Source: Cycas panzhihuaensis (lineage: Eukaryota; Cycadophyta). From it: 64,000 nucleotides of DNA. Numbering within the stretch: the first letter of the stretch is position 1; each line of letters starts with the position of its first letter. The position numbers were made by a program, and so were the translations under genes. The notes under the pieces were generated by a model. The model did no database searches, was not told the DNA's origin, and saw nothing but the letters and a program-made list of their open reading frames with translations. The stretch spans positions 3,720,001 through 3,784,000 of the forward strand of contig CM041465.1 in the NCBI GenBank assembly GCA_023213395.1, in the 5' to 3' direction. Below are positions 32,481 through 44,700 of this stretch, in pieces.

Positions 32481-35058
32481 CCTTTGAAAATTGTAACGAC
32501 CAGGATGCACAGGAATGGCCTTGGGAAAAAGTGGCACTTCCAGGGGAGGGTTCTCTGGAAGAGGATCAGAGTGTGGAATAGAAGAAGAGGCACCAACTAC
32601 CTCTTTGGTGGCTTGAGACCGAGTAAGGGCATACAAAGAAGTAGCCTCAAGCATTTGGATCACCTTCTTTCCCTTATTTCAGGACCGCGAAGGTGATGGA
32701 GTGCGTCGGTGAGGGGAACACGAAGAAGAAGACGAATCTCGGGCGCCCTTCCCTTTATCATGGGAAGGATGGGAATTCAACGATCTTCCCTGATTCTAAT
32801 TGTTTTTGGGCTGAGTATTACGATCATGTTCCCCATGCTTAGGGAACAGATCCTTGTGGATAGGTTGGTCTAGGTTAGGCCTTGAGGCCTGTTTGGGGGA
32901 TGAGTCACGTTGAGGGGTATCCCTGGGATGCTGGGCCCTACAACGTGAGTCATCATGGAAACACTCCCCATGAATGGAACACCACTTCTTCTCAAGCGAA
33001 GAATCTGTCTTCCTTGCTTAAGAGGATTGGCCATTACTACTCTTAGGGAGGGAAGCTTAGGTAGATTACTGAATTTATTTGTTAGAAGTTGGCGATGAAG
33101 GAGCTTGTAGTTTGAGTTCCTTCATCATACGTTCGAATGAACATATAGCGGATGTAAACAGATCTGCGGTCTTCTCAGTTGGATGAGAAGAATACCTAGA
33201 AGATTATTGCGGTTTAGTATCTTTAGTTAGAGGTGGTGCCTCACGTTGCTGTGAGGGCTTGAGAGGCTTCTTGAGTCCAACCTGGATCTCAATAGCCTCA
33301 AGCACTAAGCACTTTGCGATAGCGGAGTCGCATGTAGTCACCCCCATCTTAAGGACTTCTATATGGACATCAGGGCGAAGTTCATTAACGAAGAGGTCCC
33401 TTTTCAATTCCCCAGGCAACATAGCCTTAGTGGAATGAAGAAGGTCATGGAACCATTGCACAAAGTCACAATTCATCTCATCGTGACCTTGTTTGAGCGA
33501 TAGAAGAGATTTTACTCCACTTTCAAATGGGCGAGCAACATCAAAATAATTGATAAACTCGTCCATAAGTTACTGGAATGAGAAAACAGAATTAGCTAGA
33601 AGGCAATAAAACCACTTAAAGGCATCACCTTGTAAGGGTCGAGGGAACAATTTTATCAAGATGTGGTCATAGGCCTAGTAATCAATACACGCCATAGAAA
33701 AATTACGGACGTGCTCCGTTGGGTCCTGTGAGGAAGTTCCGTCAAATTTAGGAACTTCGAGAGGGTGAGGCGGTAAGTTGGTTCTTAAGGCCTCAACAAA
33801 TAATGGCATCAATCTATAATCCATGAAGGGACGTGCCCTTGCATGGGCTGTAGGATCGACAAATGGTAATGAGCAAGGAACAGATAGGGGTGGAAAACCC
33901 ATAACTCCTTGTGGAAGTGCCCCTTGCTGGAAAGGGACTTGAGGATAAGTGCCTTGAAAGGATTTTGAGTTCCCTTGCAAAGGTGCAGCATAAGGGGCTA
34001 CGCTAGATGGTGGAAAAGGAGGGTGTGGAACTGGGCTTTTTCCATATGGGCCACCCGTAGGTGGTGCAACCCCATATGAATGTAGCAAGTCCACCCTATA
34101 AGCTGGAATATAGTTCCCTTTACCCTGCCCCTAAGGTTGAGAGATATAACCTGGGGGGATGTAAAGAGAAGAACTATTAAGTTGGTTTTGAGGATACGTG
34201 GGAGCGGATCCCACATGACTAGTGGTAGTAGCGTTAGTAGAACCTCTAGGCCTACTAGGGAATGCATGTGCCATGTTGGGAGGTGGCACATTGATAGTAA
34301 AAACTAAATTGTATTCTGTAAAATTTGTCAAGACTATGTCAGCTTTTCTTTCCTCCATCAAGAAGGTATATAATGAATTGAATACATTAGGTAGTCCTAC
34401 TTCTAGAGATGAGCTTATAACATCATGGTCCTGAAGAACTAGGACCATGATGAGGAATGGAAGGTGCAACATTCATCCCCAAGGTTGGTGTAGGAAAGGA
34501 GCAGGACGAAAGCATAGGAAGGAAAGGGTTACTCATTATAGGAGGCGCAGGTGCGTATGAAGAAGGTGGGATAGGAGTGGATGAAGAAGATGCTCCACCA
34601 CGCAAAACATCTTCAAACCACCTAGGACATGATTGAAGATGAGCCGCTCGAAAGCACTTGCTAATGGCTTTAACCACGTCAGTGGGAGGGGTATCTACGT
34701 GATCATAAGAGTTGGATGGGACCTCGAATGATATAGATCCCTCAGGGCGCTCCTCATAAGAATCGCTAATAGGGTGGTGAAACTTAAGAGGAGATGAGCC
34801 TTCTACCACATGAGTAGAAGGATGGATGTCAAGGGGGTGATCCTGATCACCTGGATAGTAGATAGGATCATCACCCTCTTGGGTGGATCCTGGAATGGAT
34901 GTGGGGAACTCATGAGTTCCCAATGCAAAGGCGTGATAGGCCCAATCAAAAGGGTATCCTTCCATGGTCGAATCAGAATCTGATGATGAAAGAGGATGAT
35001 ACCTGGTATCTTCTAACAATGGAGGTAAACCACATAGGTGACAAGAGAAGCGTCACAT
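32481..35058 (-). pseudogene. gag: Element B gag
   Basis: The start ATG is at 35058 and the next codon is TGA (CGA in C). The N-terminal family block (STMEGYPFDWAYHAFAL, 35019-34423 frame) is followed by a Pro/Tyr-rich region with YIPPGY and, near 33700, the gag domain (EHVRNFSMACIDY; 33566-33204: LLSLKQGHDEMNCDFVQWFH, PGELKRDLFVNELRPDVHIE). The zinc-knuckle region near 32960-33010 matches WCSIHGECFHDDSRC-type residues. It is degenerate but more complete than A's copy. Confidence 0.8.
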
Positions 35059-35205
35059 ATAAAGCTCACCAACACTTTAGAAGAAGGAAAGAGTCACAAA
35101 GAGTGCACGTTGGGGGCTGCCCAACGAAGGAGATAAAGTGGAAGGAACCACTAGAAGGTAGTAATATCAATAGGAAGGGATGAGAACTAGCTCCCTTACT
35201 GGTAA

Positions 35206-35224
35206 GTCCCTAGTATGGTTGCTA
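35206..35224 (-). other. Primer binding site of element B
   Basis: TAGCAACCATACTAGGGAC on the minus strand, one base from the 5' LTR end. It aligns with TGGCGACCATACTGGGGAC in C. Confidence 0.7.
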
Positions 35225-35225
35225 G

Positions 35226-37963
35226 TGGATGCGTGTCTGCGGGATAATCACCTAGCTGAGTAGGAATAATGATGATCGATAGCGATATTGGGGGTGTGGA
35301 TGAAAGCCTACAAGCGAAGCGAGTACCACGCAGGGTGCCCTGTGCACCAGAGCGCGAGTTCGGGACCTACGGATGATACCTAACTACCTAAGAGTGGTTC
35401 CCTACCTTGAAGAGGAAGAAGGAGAGTGAGAGAGGTAGTCTGGATAGACTTACGAGGAAAGTCCTCCCACCCTTGGATGGCCGAAAGGGGAGGAAAAGAA
35501 TCCTTGAGGGTTTCCCTATGTTGAAGGGAAACAAGCAGGAACAAGGTAGGCGATAATCTACAATGTGGCTAGGACCTTCTTCGTTATTTGACCAAGCAAA
35601 TAAAGCCAAGAAGAGGAGAAGGGAGTGGGAGCGAACAACCAACCCAAAATCTCCCTTGATGATTCAAAAAAGGAACAATCAAAGGAAATAGGAATGGTAC
35701 CACATATGCAAGCAAACAAAATCAAGCAGAAGTGAGCCAAAAAGGCGAGGGAAGGGTTTGCAAGCCAAGGAAAAGGAAAGAGGAAATCTCCTATAGGTCA
35801 TTTTCCTATGTGGATGTGGTGCGTGATGTGTAAACGTACAAATATGGGTAAAAGATGTTATTTTCATTTTCTCTTTTATGTGTGACCTATTTAACTAATG
35901 CATAGACCTCAACTAAAAGTGCGAAAAAAAAAGCGAGGATAAAAGAGAGAAGTGAGTACCTGAGAGGTGTAGCGGCTAATGGAAGGCCTCACCCACATGC
36001 CATGCACGTCCACCCCAAGCCCACAGATGATGGAGGGGCTTCCTTACCTTCCCCTTTGTGAAAGGAAAGCGAAAGGAAATGAATAAAAGCAAAGAGTAAA
36101 ACAAAGAACCTTACCCAGATTTGAGCGCTTCACACCTTTACAAGAGCACCATAGCAACTTGCACATGCACAAACCTATCCCTTCTAAGAAGGGGCTGCAA
36201 GAGATAATCCATGTATATGCAAGTGTATATAAGTGCTATTAACGTTAGAATGTTAGAAAAAGACAACTCTTACAACAAACTCTAAAAACCCTCTCTCAAA
36301 AAAGGTTAGACATCAAGCAAAATGGCGTAAGGGAAGCCTCAGGATGGCTAACCCTCCGTTGAAATCTCCACATGACTCATAAACATAGCAAGGTAGCAGG
36401 TAAAAGTCACTAAGGATAGCCAAGAGGTGCCAAGGAAAGAGCAACAAGGTGTTGGGAATAAAGTGGGATGCGGAATTGCTATGGGTAGCAATCTAGTGCC
36501 CTAACCCTTGCTAATGAGAACGAAGGGGTATCCAACAACATGGGGGACTCTATGGGGGTCCAAACGAGAGGTGAGCGGGCTTGGAATTAGTGCAGCAAGT
36601 GGCTGCATACGCTAATAATCCAATGATGACCTAGGGCTCAATCTCTCCTAATAATCTCAAGAAGAACATGGAATGGGAGAAGAGAAGGTGGGAAGGGATT
36701 ACCCTTAGAGAGAAGGACTGAAAGGGGGGCTGTCCCACCTTACTCTCTTCACCCAGCCTTGGGACTCTTCTCTCATTGCTCTCTTAAAGAAAATCAGCAG
36801 AGGGAAGGTGGAGCCAAGAAGCAACAAATCAAACACTATGGAAAGACATCTTTTCAATAGTGAAAACTAAAGGAAATGGGTAAATAAAGCAAGAAATGGG
36901 TCCAAACAGGGAGTAACTCACCAAAAAATGGAAGAAAATAGTTGGTAAGACCTGCTGGGCAGATGTATGACAGATCTGGGCCTACTAACAATAAGAAGGA
37001 GGGGCCCTGCAGGGGTTTGCAAGAGGCAAATCCAACGGACAACTGAGAGGAGCACTACTGGGCAAGTTGTAGAAGAATCAGTACCAAAAATGCTTAATGA
37101 AACCTGGAAAGAGGCTTCCCACCATGGAAGCAAAGAGTTACACGTAAGTCCTAGCTCGAGGTTATAGGAACACAGGCCTGCAGAAAAACCTGTGGCTGAG
37201 GGAGCAAGAGAGCAGAAGTTGCAGTAGGAATTATTGTGTTTTAGAGTAAAAATGACCTAAGAGATCCTCAAAATGATGAGGATTTGTATACTTATACCCA
37301 TCCCAGCCCTAAGTGAACGAATAAAGCACGAATAGGGCTGAGGTGGATGCGAGGACACATGGCAATTTCATGTAAAAAGTGAGAATTACCACGGCAATTT
37401 TAAAAAATAACCGATGACAGTCGTACCGCAGTAAACTTCATGGTACCGCTAAGTTTACAGCAGTGCGGGACTAGAAAGATAGAATGATAGATTTCTAGGC
37501 TCTAGGAGCTTTGGGAGATGATTTGACATGCCTGGGAGGGACTAGCCCTCCTATCTAGGTGGCTAAGATAGTCCAGAAAGCATTGGACAGAGACAAGAAA
37601 AGTATCGATGAGCAAAAATCCCAAAACAAGGTGTTACAAGCTCAAGGTCACGGCATGAATGGGTCATACGGACCAAAAAGGGATTGAGGCAGTATGGAGA
37701 CAACACAGAAGGTCATATAGTGCCATGAGGATGTCTACCTTGTGGAAAGGTAGATCTCACTGGGTCGTCATAGGTTCATAATATGACGGGCAATATGAGC
37801 AGGCAACAAATGCAAAGTAGTCACGCAAATGAAGTAAGCAGTCATGCAATGAGGAAACACTTCTGTCAACCTTTCCAAGAAATGATGCAAGTGAAAAGGG
37901 AGAAGCATACCTAAGCTTACCTGAGTCGATATGTCTGTATCCATTCCCAGTAGCTGGGAAATA
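35226..37963 (-). repeat. 5' LTR of element B
   Basis: 2738 bp by the same boundary rules as 15617-18354. Its first base pair reads TA instead of TG (one transition). Flanked by GATGG at 37964-37968. Minus-strand TATAAGTA near 37295. Confidence 0.9.
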
Positions 37964-37968
37964 GATGG
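37964..37968. repeat. Right target-site duplication of B (GATGG)
   Basis: Identical to 15612-15616. Confidence 0.95.
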
Positions 37969-38274
37969 CTTGATTTCCACTGACTTTTAGGAAATGGTTG
38001 TCGATAAGATTTGGCAATGATACAAGCTTCACATTTAAAGGGCTTAGAGGAAAACTTTGGAAGGTTTGGAAGAGTGTTAGAAAGATCTCTAAGTCTATCA
38101 ATGTGAACATGGCCAATGCGAGCATGACAAAGAGCTTCTGGTGACAACATTGGATGGGTCAAGATAAAATTAAATGTAAATTATTCATCGGCACAAGGGC
38201 TTTGGGCACAATGGGCTTCAAAAGATGGAGAGTCATTCAGTCGAAAGAGTTTGCTAGAGAGATGTCCAGTCAAT
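37969..38274 (-). pseudogene. Copia D GAG-pre-integrase fragment
   Basis: Minus-strand frame with LCHARIGHVHIDRLRDLSN and CEACIIAKSYRQPFPKS, the His-His-Cys-Cys zinc module found before copia integrase. Its upstream end is cut by E (38275) and its downstream end by B (37963), which explains why it stands alone. Confidence 0.85.
38270..38274. repeat. Left target-site duplication of E (GTCAA)
   Basis: GTCAA directly before the 5' LTR TGTTGGG, identical to 46549-46553. Confidence 0.95.
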
Positions 38275-38604
38275 GTTGGGAATAATCCCAATGTTTGTGC
38301 ACTAGAGCACTTAGGGCCCCTCAAAGCCACCTTTGAGGGCCCCTAGGGCACCTTGAACTGCTTCGGCCGCCTTGGGACCGACCACTCATGTGAGGTACGT
38401 ATCACCGCTATTTATTTTTTATATTTTTTCAAACTAACCTTAATTGTTGTGCAGCTAGGGTGATGGCGCTAAGCGCCTCCCGAATCTCTATTTAAGGGTT
38501 GGGAATACCTCCACGGTGTTTATTAACACCGCCACTCTTTCGAAATCGCCGTTGTACTCAAGATGAAAGTCTCGTGATGTCTGCTCTGCTCCTCGGCTCC
38601 ATCA
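38275..38604 (+). repeat. 5' LTR of E
   Basis: 330 bp, TGTTGGGAATAATCCC to CTCCATCA. It carries the inverted motif CACTTAGGGCCCCTCAAAG...CTTTGAGGGCCCCTAGGG, able to form a hairpin (38310-38345), and a CTCTATTTAAGGGTT promoter-like box near 38487. Differences from the 3' LTR include several one-base length changes in runs of the same base. Confidence 0.93.
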
Positions 38605-38606
38605 TT

Positions 38607-38618
38607 TGGTATCGAGCT
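38607..38618 (+). other. Primer binding site of E
   Basis: TGGTATCGAGCT, a one-base-shortened version of TGGTATCAGAGC, two bases after the LTR. Confidence 0.8.
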
Positions 38619-41242
38619 AAGTTGAGCTAGGTTGTCTATTTTTCGATTTTAGTTGCTCAAACATCCGAACATTGCTATATATTTGCTCGTTGAGATTACG
38701 GCGAGCTCACCGATCTCTTTGGAGAAGACGGTTCTGGATTCCATCCACTGTGGAAGAAGATCTCCCGCTCGGAAGTCTGCTCTCTACGGAAACCCGGGTT
38801 CCTCGTTTCATTTTTTATTTTTATAAATATTTCTGAAATATGCCTCTTATTTGCTCCTTTTGATCTCCGATATATATGCAGTTGAATATATGTGCACTTG
38901 ATAGATTTATAGTTTATATACTAGATTAATTTTTTACAATTTATACATCTGTTTACAAACATATATAGCCGTTTGTTACATTGATTCTCTCGCTATTGGT
39001 AGTCCGTTTTCTGCGTGCATTGTTCTGTGTTAACTCTGGTCATCGCCCTATATTCTCTGTTCACCCACGTTAGCCATCGCCCTGTATCATTGCCTTTCAT
39101 TTTTCGCCCTGGACGCTGCGTCGCCCTCGTTGGCCGTGGACGTTCGTCCGCCCGTGTGGACGTTCATTTTTCGCCCTGCCTTCGATCGTTGCATCGTTTC
39201 TGCTCTCTGTTTGTGGGTTTCGCCCTGGACGCTGCGTCGCCCTCGTTGGCCGTGGACGTTCGTCCGCCCGTGTGGACGTTCGTCGCCCTCTCTTCTGCTC
39301 CTGCTCCGTTCTGCCTCCTCCCGTCGGCCGGCGCGCTGCGTCGCCCCTCTAACCGTGAGGCTTTCAGGCGCAATCTGCGTTCCACTCATTGGCTTTCCGA
39401 TCCGTGCCGATCCTCCGTTTATCGGCGCGCTGCGTCGCCCCTCTAACCGTGAGGCGCCTGTTCCGATTCTTCGGTTCTTGTGCGTCTGCGTTTGGTCTGC
39501 TCCGGCCGATTGCCTCGGCCTCTGCGCCGACGTAAACCCTCTGTGGCCATTTAAATCGATCCGTACCCGCCCTCAGATCTCTCGTAGCCTCGGTCGCCGT
39601 ATATATTTCGTATTGGATATAAAACGTGAATCGGGTATTCGTTTCGCTGTTAGCGTTGTGATATTAATCGCGCATCTATTGCGTTGTATTTAACGTTGCA
39701 TTTTGTGATATCCGAACTTATATTATTATCATTTCAGTTTTATTTATTCTATTTTTTAAAAAATCAGTTTTAAAGGTTTTAAGTTCTGTTTTTAAACCCG
39801 ACGAGCGAGTTCACCCTCCTGGCATCGGAGGTTCCTGTTTCTTGACTGGTCTCGAGTTCAATCCCAGCCCAATTCAGTTTTAGACTGTTTCTTAAAGAAG
39901 TTTTTTCATTTTTAAACCTTATATTTTTTTTTAAATTTTTATTTTTCCATAAGGTTATTGGCGCATTTTTGGCCATAACTTCCCCCTGGCTCATCGGTTT
40001 TAGACGAAACCTGCGCCATCAGATCAGAAATTTTCCATAGATCAATTTCGACTGGTCATAAGACCGATTTGGTGCCCATTTTGACCTCGTTTCACCCCTT
40101 TTAACATTGGACTTTCGAAATTTCAGCAGTTTTTACATTTTTGATAAAATCAGTTTTAGAACTGGCTGCTATTTATTGTTGGTAAACTATTTTGTATCCA
40201 AATTTTTTCTATTGTGATCTACGTCATATAGACTCCAATACCCATCTTTTACTTTAATTTTTTGACTTCATTTTCACTAATATTTTAATCGCTAAAATAA
40301 GAAAATTAGTTGTTTTTCCCTGTTTCTTGAACATTCTCCATAAAGATACTTGTCACTTTTTTCACTATAATTTTTGCAATTTTTATCAGATTTCATTTCC
40401 GTCAGCTTCGTTGGGAAGCTGACTCATTTCTCTTCACTGTGATATATTTTTTCATATATTTTGACACATTTTGCTTATATTTCAAATCAGCTAAAGTTGA
40501 GTCATTTTATTGGCCTAAATCTGCTTTTCTTACACCTGTTTAATATATTCTTTCAAATTTTTTCAATTGGCAGAATATTAATTACTTCATCAATAATATT
40601 TAATCAATTTTTCAACTTTTCTAAGGATTAATTAGTACCTTTTTACAAGTTTTTGCCTACCTTGCTCCTGTTAGGCTCCATAAGGAGGTCCTTTTCTTAG
40701 CATCATTCAAAACGTGACTTATTGGTATCATTTTTCAAAACCGTCTATCTTATTGGATTCACATTTCAGCAATCTACATATTGATAAAATTTTAAGCTAT
40801 TCTGACCTCTTTCAATATCGTTTTCAATCTGTTAAAGTTGAGTATATATATTCATCCTAACAAGCTTGTCTTCCTTTCAAAATTGTAAAGAAAATTCTAG
40901 TTTACTCAAAGTTTTTTGCTTGATCTTTCTACAAGCACTTTACATTATTTTGAACAAGTATTTATTTATAAGGCAATACATAAAAGTTGTTCTTAAAAGA
41001 AGTTTTTTACATTGAAGATTTATTATTCATTTGTGAAATTGGCATTTGTCTCTCTATTCTCAAAAGTTTATTTTTAAATCTTGCATAAGTGAAAATTTTT
41101 GAGCATCATTACTTTTTTGATTGTTTTACTTTAAAAGTGTATTAAAGTTCTTCTTCATTATTGGAAAATATCATCCTTCTTGCACTTATAAAAGAAAAAT
41201 TGCATTTCTTTTCAAAGGCATCTTATATTTGTTTGAAGGACA

Positions 41243-41273
<31 letters not shown>

Positions 41274-41996
41274 GCAAAAAGAGTTTTTTTAAAAGTTTTC
41301 ATTTCATCTTGCTTAGAGCATTTTTTTCTATTATCAAAAGAATTTTTCTTTTTCTAAGCAAGACCACATTGCTAAATAGATTAGTTTTCACATTAAATAA
41401 GATAAATCCCGAATTGAACCACACTTTTTTCCAGCCTTGCAAGGAGCAGTTAGGACCCACGGTTACCACCCCGCACATGCTAATCGGCCTACTCATATTG
41501 GATGAGGACGGCCATTAGCTATCAGTGTATACTGATTGGCGGTGAGGTGCGTAACCTTTTCCTTTTATGGTGTTTGGAGACCAAGGCTAGACACGGAGGG
41601 TGAGTGCCTTTGGTTCGAGAACCTTCACCGCTAGATCTGTCGTTAGGCATAAATCCGGCGCAGGTGGACCAACAATTCAGGGGGGTGTCAAAGCCTTCTT
41701 AGCAGCCCACGTACTGAGGTATATAGAGCCTAGCGCTCGATCTAGGTATAAAGGGTCCTGTTTTGCCATCCGTAGGCGGGCGCCATTGTGAGAATAACCA
41801 GAAGGTTCCACCAGGAGAAACATAAACTTAGAGCCTAGTAGCCTTTCTAGGTCCTAGTTCATTTGTTCAAACTTTTGAAAACCTTGGGATATATATATTT
41901 GGAAATAATCTCTTTCATTTTAAGTTCTTTCAAATTTTCTACATTCAAATATTTTTGCTATTGCATTCATCACATTTTATACAACCTTAATTTAAA
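38619..41996 (+). other. Long leader of E
   Basis: About 3.4 kb, non-coding. The GC-rich part (39000-39600) has tandem repeats, then an AT-rich part homologous to H's leader, a poly(A) tract (about 41251-41273), and a 250-bp block (41581-41830) shared with I. A GC-rich 187-codon ORF at 39130-39693 arises from the repeats and is not called. Confidence 0.75.
39105..39455. repeat. GC-rich direct repeats in E leader
   Basis: CGCCCTGGACGCTGCGTCGC and the following 40 bases occur at 39105 and again at 39221 (116 bp apart). GGCGCGCTGCGTCGCCCCTC with its continuation occurs near 39330 and near 39424. H has tandem repeats in the matching part of its leader. Confidence 0.8.
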
Positions 41997-43110
41997 ATGA
42001 CATCTAGTTTTGGGAATATGATTATTCCTAAGTTTGATGGAAATAATTTTCTTAACTGGAGTAGGAGGATGAGGCCCATCCTCATAGCAAATGAAATGTG
42101 GGATATAGTGAGAAATGGTTACAATGACTTAGGATCAAATCCAACTGATACTGAAAAAGCTACATACAAAGAAAATATCAAAAAAGATAATGAAGCCTTA
42201 GCCCTTATTTTTGCGCTTTGGAAGATCATGTTTTCCACGAGTTAGTGAATCCATTAAGTCGAAGAGGCTTGGGATACTTTCTGACTTATATCTGAAGGGG
42301 TGCGTCCTCTAAACTACAAAACTTAAGAAGTAAGTTTGAAAATTTACGTATGATGCCTCATGAATCAATAGCGAATTTATGACCAAGATTCAAGACATAG
42401 TTAACCAAATGAGGTCCCTTGGGGATACCTTAACCGAACAAAGAGTTGTTGAGCGAATCCTTCGATGTGTAGGAGCCGTTAGACGCTTTGAAATGGTAGC
42501 TACAAGTATTAGTGTATCTAAAGACCTAAGTACCCTCAAAATAGAACAACTTCTCGCTATGCTTATGTCCATAGAAGAGCAACAAGCTGCCAATGAAACT
42601 TTAGAACATGCCTTTGCTACAAAGGCCAACATTCAATCTAATCCTCAAGATGGCCCTTCAAAACAAAATGAATCCCCTTTAAGGAGAAAAGATGAAAACC
42701 CTAGAACTGAACCTAGACAAAATCCTCCACGATACCAAGCCCCTCATAATAGACAAGGACGACCCCCACAACATGAAAACTCTCCAAGACACTCGAACAC
42801 TCAAAGAAACCCTAACCAACGAAGCCAAGTTGAAAATCATTCTTGTTGCCCACATTGTCATGGGAACCCACAACCTTCTACCACACCTCAAAACTATCGT
42901 GACCAACCAAGAAATAATCATACTCAATTCTATGAGGAAAGGGGGAGACCTCTCAACTTTGATCACTCTTCATCAAGGAATCAAAATCTTAGTTATGGAA
43001 AAAGAGATCAACTATATTGCACTTATTGTCGTAGAAATGGTCACACTGAAGATAAGTGTTTTTCAAAACATGGTCCACCCTCTAGAGGACATGTGTCAAA
43101 CACATCAGAA
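41997..43110 (+). pseudogene. gag: Copia E gag
   Basis: Starts MTSSFGNMIIPKFDGNNFLN, with the KENIKKDNEALAL block, and shifts frame near 42235 and again around 42300-42380. The rest (from 42379) is continuous and includes RSLGDTLTEQRVVERILRC, a basic Pro/Gln/Asn-rich region and an intact CX2CX4HX4C knuckle (CTYCRRNGHTEDKC, 43018-43059). The break is due to one or two single-base differences relative to I, so the true genomic copy may be open here. Confidence 0.9.
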
Positions 43111-43735
43111 TCTAAAATCAACAATAGGTTATTTCTATCTAGTTTTTCAAACCAGGAAGAAGAGGATGATAGTTGGTACATTGATTCTAGTTGTTCCACC
43201 CACATGACCCATAAAGAACAATTATTTCAAACTTTGGATACAAATAAGAAAGGGTCTATTATGTTTGGAGACAACACTTCTCACCAATCGATTGGAAAAG
43301 GTAACATTGCCTTATTAAACGATAGTGGTGAATATAAATATTTAAATGATGTTCTATATGTCCACTTTAAGGAAAAACTTACTACTCGGTGGGGATGGAT
43401 GATGGGACAAGACTATAAAATAATTTTTGACAACGACGAATGCGCCATTAAAGATAAACGACAAAATGAAGCTATTGTTGCTAGGGGTATCATGACTAAA
43501 GATCGTCTATTTAAACTTACTATCACCCCCTCAGATACATATGCCCTTAGAACCACAAATACTATGGATAGTGACCTATGGCATCGACGCTTCGGTCACC
43601 TTAATTATACAAGTTTAGCCCTTATGAAAAGATTAGATATGGTTAATGGCTTACCCCCTATTGATGTTAACAAAGAGTTGTGTGAGGGATGCCTTCTTGG
43701 AAAACATCATAGAAAGCTTTCCAGACTTTAGCCAT
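43111..43735 (+). pseudogene. Copia E protease and GAG-pre-integrase
   Basis: Protease motif SWYIDSSCSTHMTHKEQ (43171 onward) has DSS where copia proteases have DSG, which may impair catalysis, followed by SIMFGDNTSHQSIGKGNI. GAG-pre-integrase is LWHRRFGHLNYTSLALMKRL with CEGCLLGKHH. It is in frame with the later part of gag. A frame shift before integrase (near 43700) ends the 450-codon frame. Confidence 0.9.
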
Positions 43736-44700
43736 CGGACATCTGCCCCTCTTCAACTCGTATACACAGATATTTGTGGCCCAATGGCCACTCCCTCCTT
43801 GGCAGGTGCCAAATATTTCCTTACATTTATTGATGACTTTACAAGAAAGACTTGGGTGTTCTTTCTCAAATACAAATCTGATGCTTTTGACCACTTTGTT
43901 GACTTTAAAACCTTCATTGAGCGACAAAGTGGATACCATATCCTCTCCTTAAGATCAGATAATGGGGGAGAATTTACATCTAATATCTTCAAGGATTACT
44001 GTATCCAACATGGGATTAGGCGACAACATACCAACCCCTACACCCCACAACAAAATGGTGTAGCTGAAAGGAAAAACAGAACTATAGTAGAAATGGCACG
44101 TTGTATGCTTAAAGATAAAACCTTAGGCCATGAATTTTGAAATTTGAGCGATCCATACCGTGATCTACTTACTTAATCGATGTTCCACAAAAGTCATTAG
44201 AGGAAGACACGGAAGAAGCATGGACAGGTTATAAACCTAGTATCTGTCACCTTAAGGTATTTGGTACATTTAGCCTATGCCCACATCCACGACCAAAGAA
44301 GAACCAAATTAGATGATCATAGTGTAAAATGTATCTTTATTGGATATAGTGAATCATCAAAACCTTACAAAGTTTATGATCCCAAATCCCGAAAAGTTAT
44401 TCTGAGTAGGGATGTCAAATTTCAAGAAGACACCTCCTATCAAAATAATCACGAACAACAAAAGGACATTACTATTAAGTTTAATGCATCAAATACATCT
44501 AAATATGTGCCACCTATGTGGAGAAACTCTCCGGAAACTACTAGGAAAACAACATCACCTCAACCACCATTACAACCCCTACCTAAATGGGTTCACCGCA
44601 ATCATGACTTAGGAAATATATTAGACAACAATCGAAGATCTACACGTTCACACAAAGTTAACTTTGCTCTAATGAGTAAGTTACTTGAAAGTCATGAGCC
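43736..44700 (+). pseudogene. Copia E integrase and RT linker
   Basis: All three catalytic acids are visible: VYTDICGPMATPSLAG, LRSDNGGEFTSNIFKDY and NGVAERKNRTIVEMARC. A stop at 44140 (GHEF) interrupts the C-terminal half. The linker resumes in 44261-44797 with RTKLDDHSVKCIFIGYSESS, and RSTRSHKVNFAL is near 44640. The enzyme would insert the cDNA in the nucleus. Confidence 0.9.

Larger units (their letters stand above)
15617..37963 (-). mobile_element. Tat-like gypsy element B, full length, with H inside
   Basis: Complete minus-strand Ty3/gypsy element. Two LTRs are each 2738 bases long by my boundaries and flanked by GATGG. Internal order in its own sense: PBS, gag, PR, acidic linker, RT, RNase H, integrase (split by H), antisense gene-like unit, second RNase H, PPT. 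Dual RNase H and an extra antisense ORF between pol and the 3' LTR are features reported for plant Tat-lineage elements. Without H the element is about 17.1 kb. It sits in copia D between GAG-pre-integrase and integrase. Confidence 0.92.

Noticed and set aside
39130-39693. 187-codon GC-rich plus-strand ORF in E's leader
   Set aside because: It spans direct repeats, has a competing ORF of similar size in another frame and on the opposite strand, and shows no domain. Openness is explained by high GC and repeats.
41251-41275. Poly(A) tract as a sign of a SINE or processed pseudogene
   Set aside because: No flanking duplication, no upstream gene or Pol III box; it sits within E's leader.
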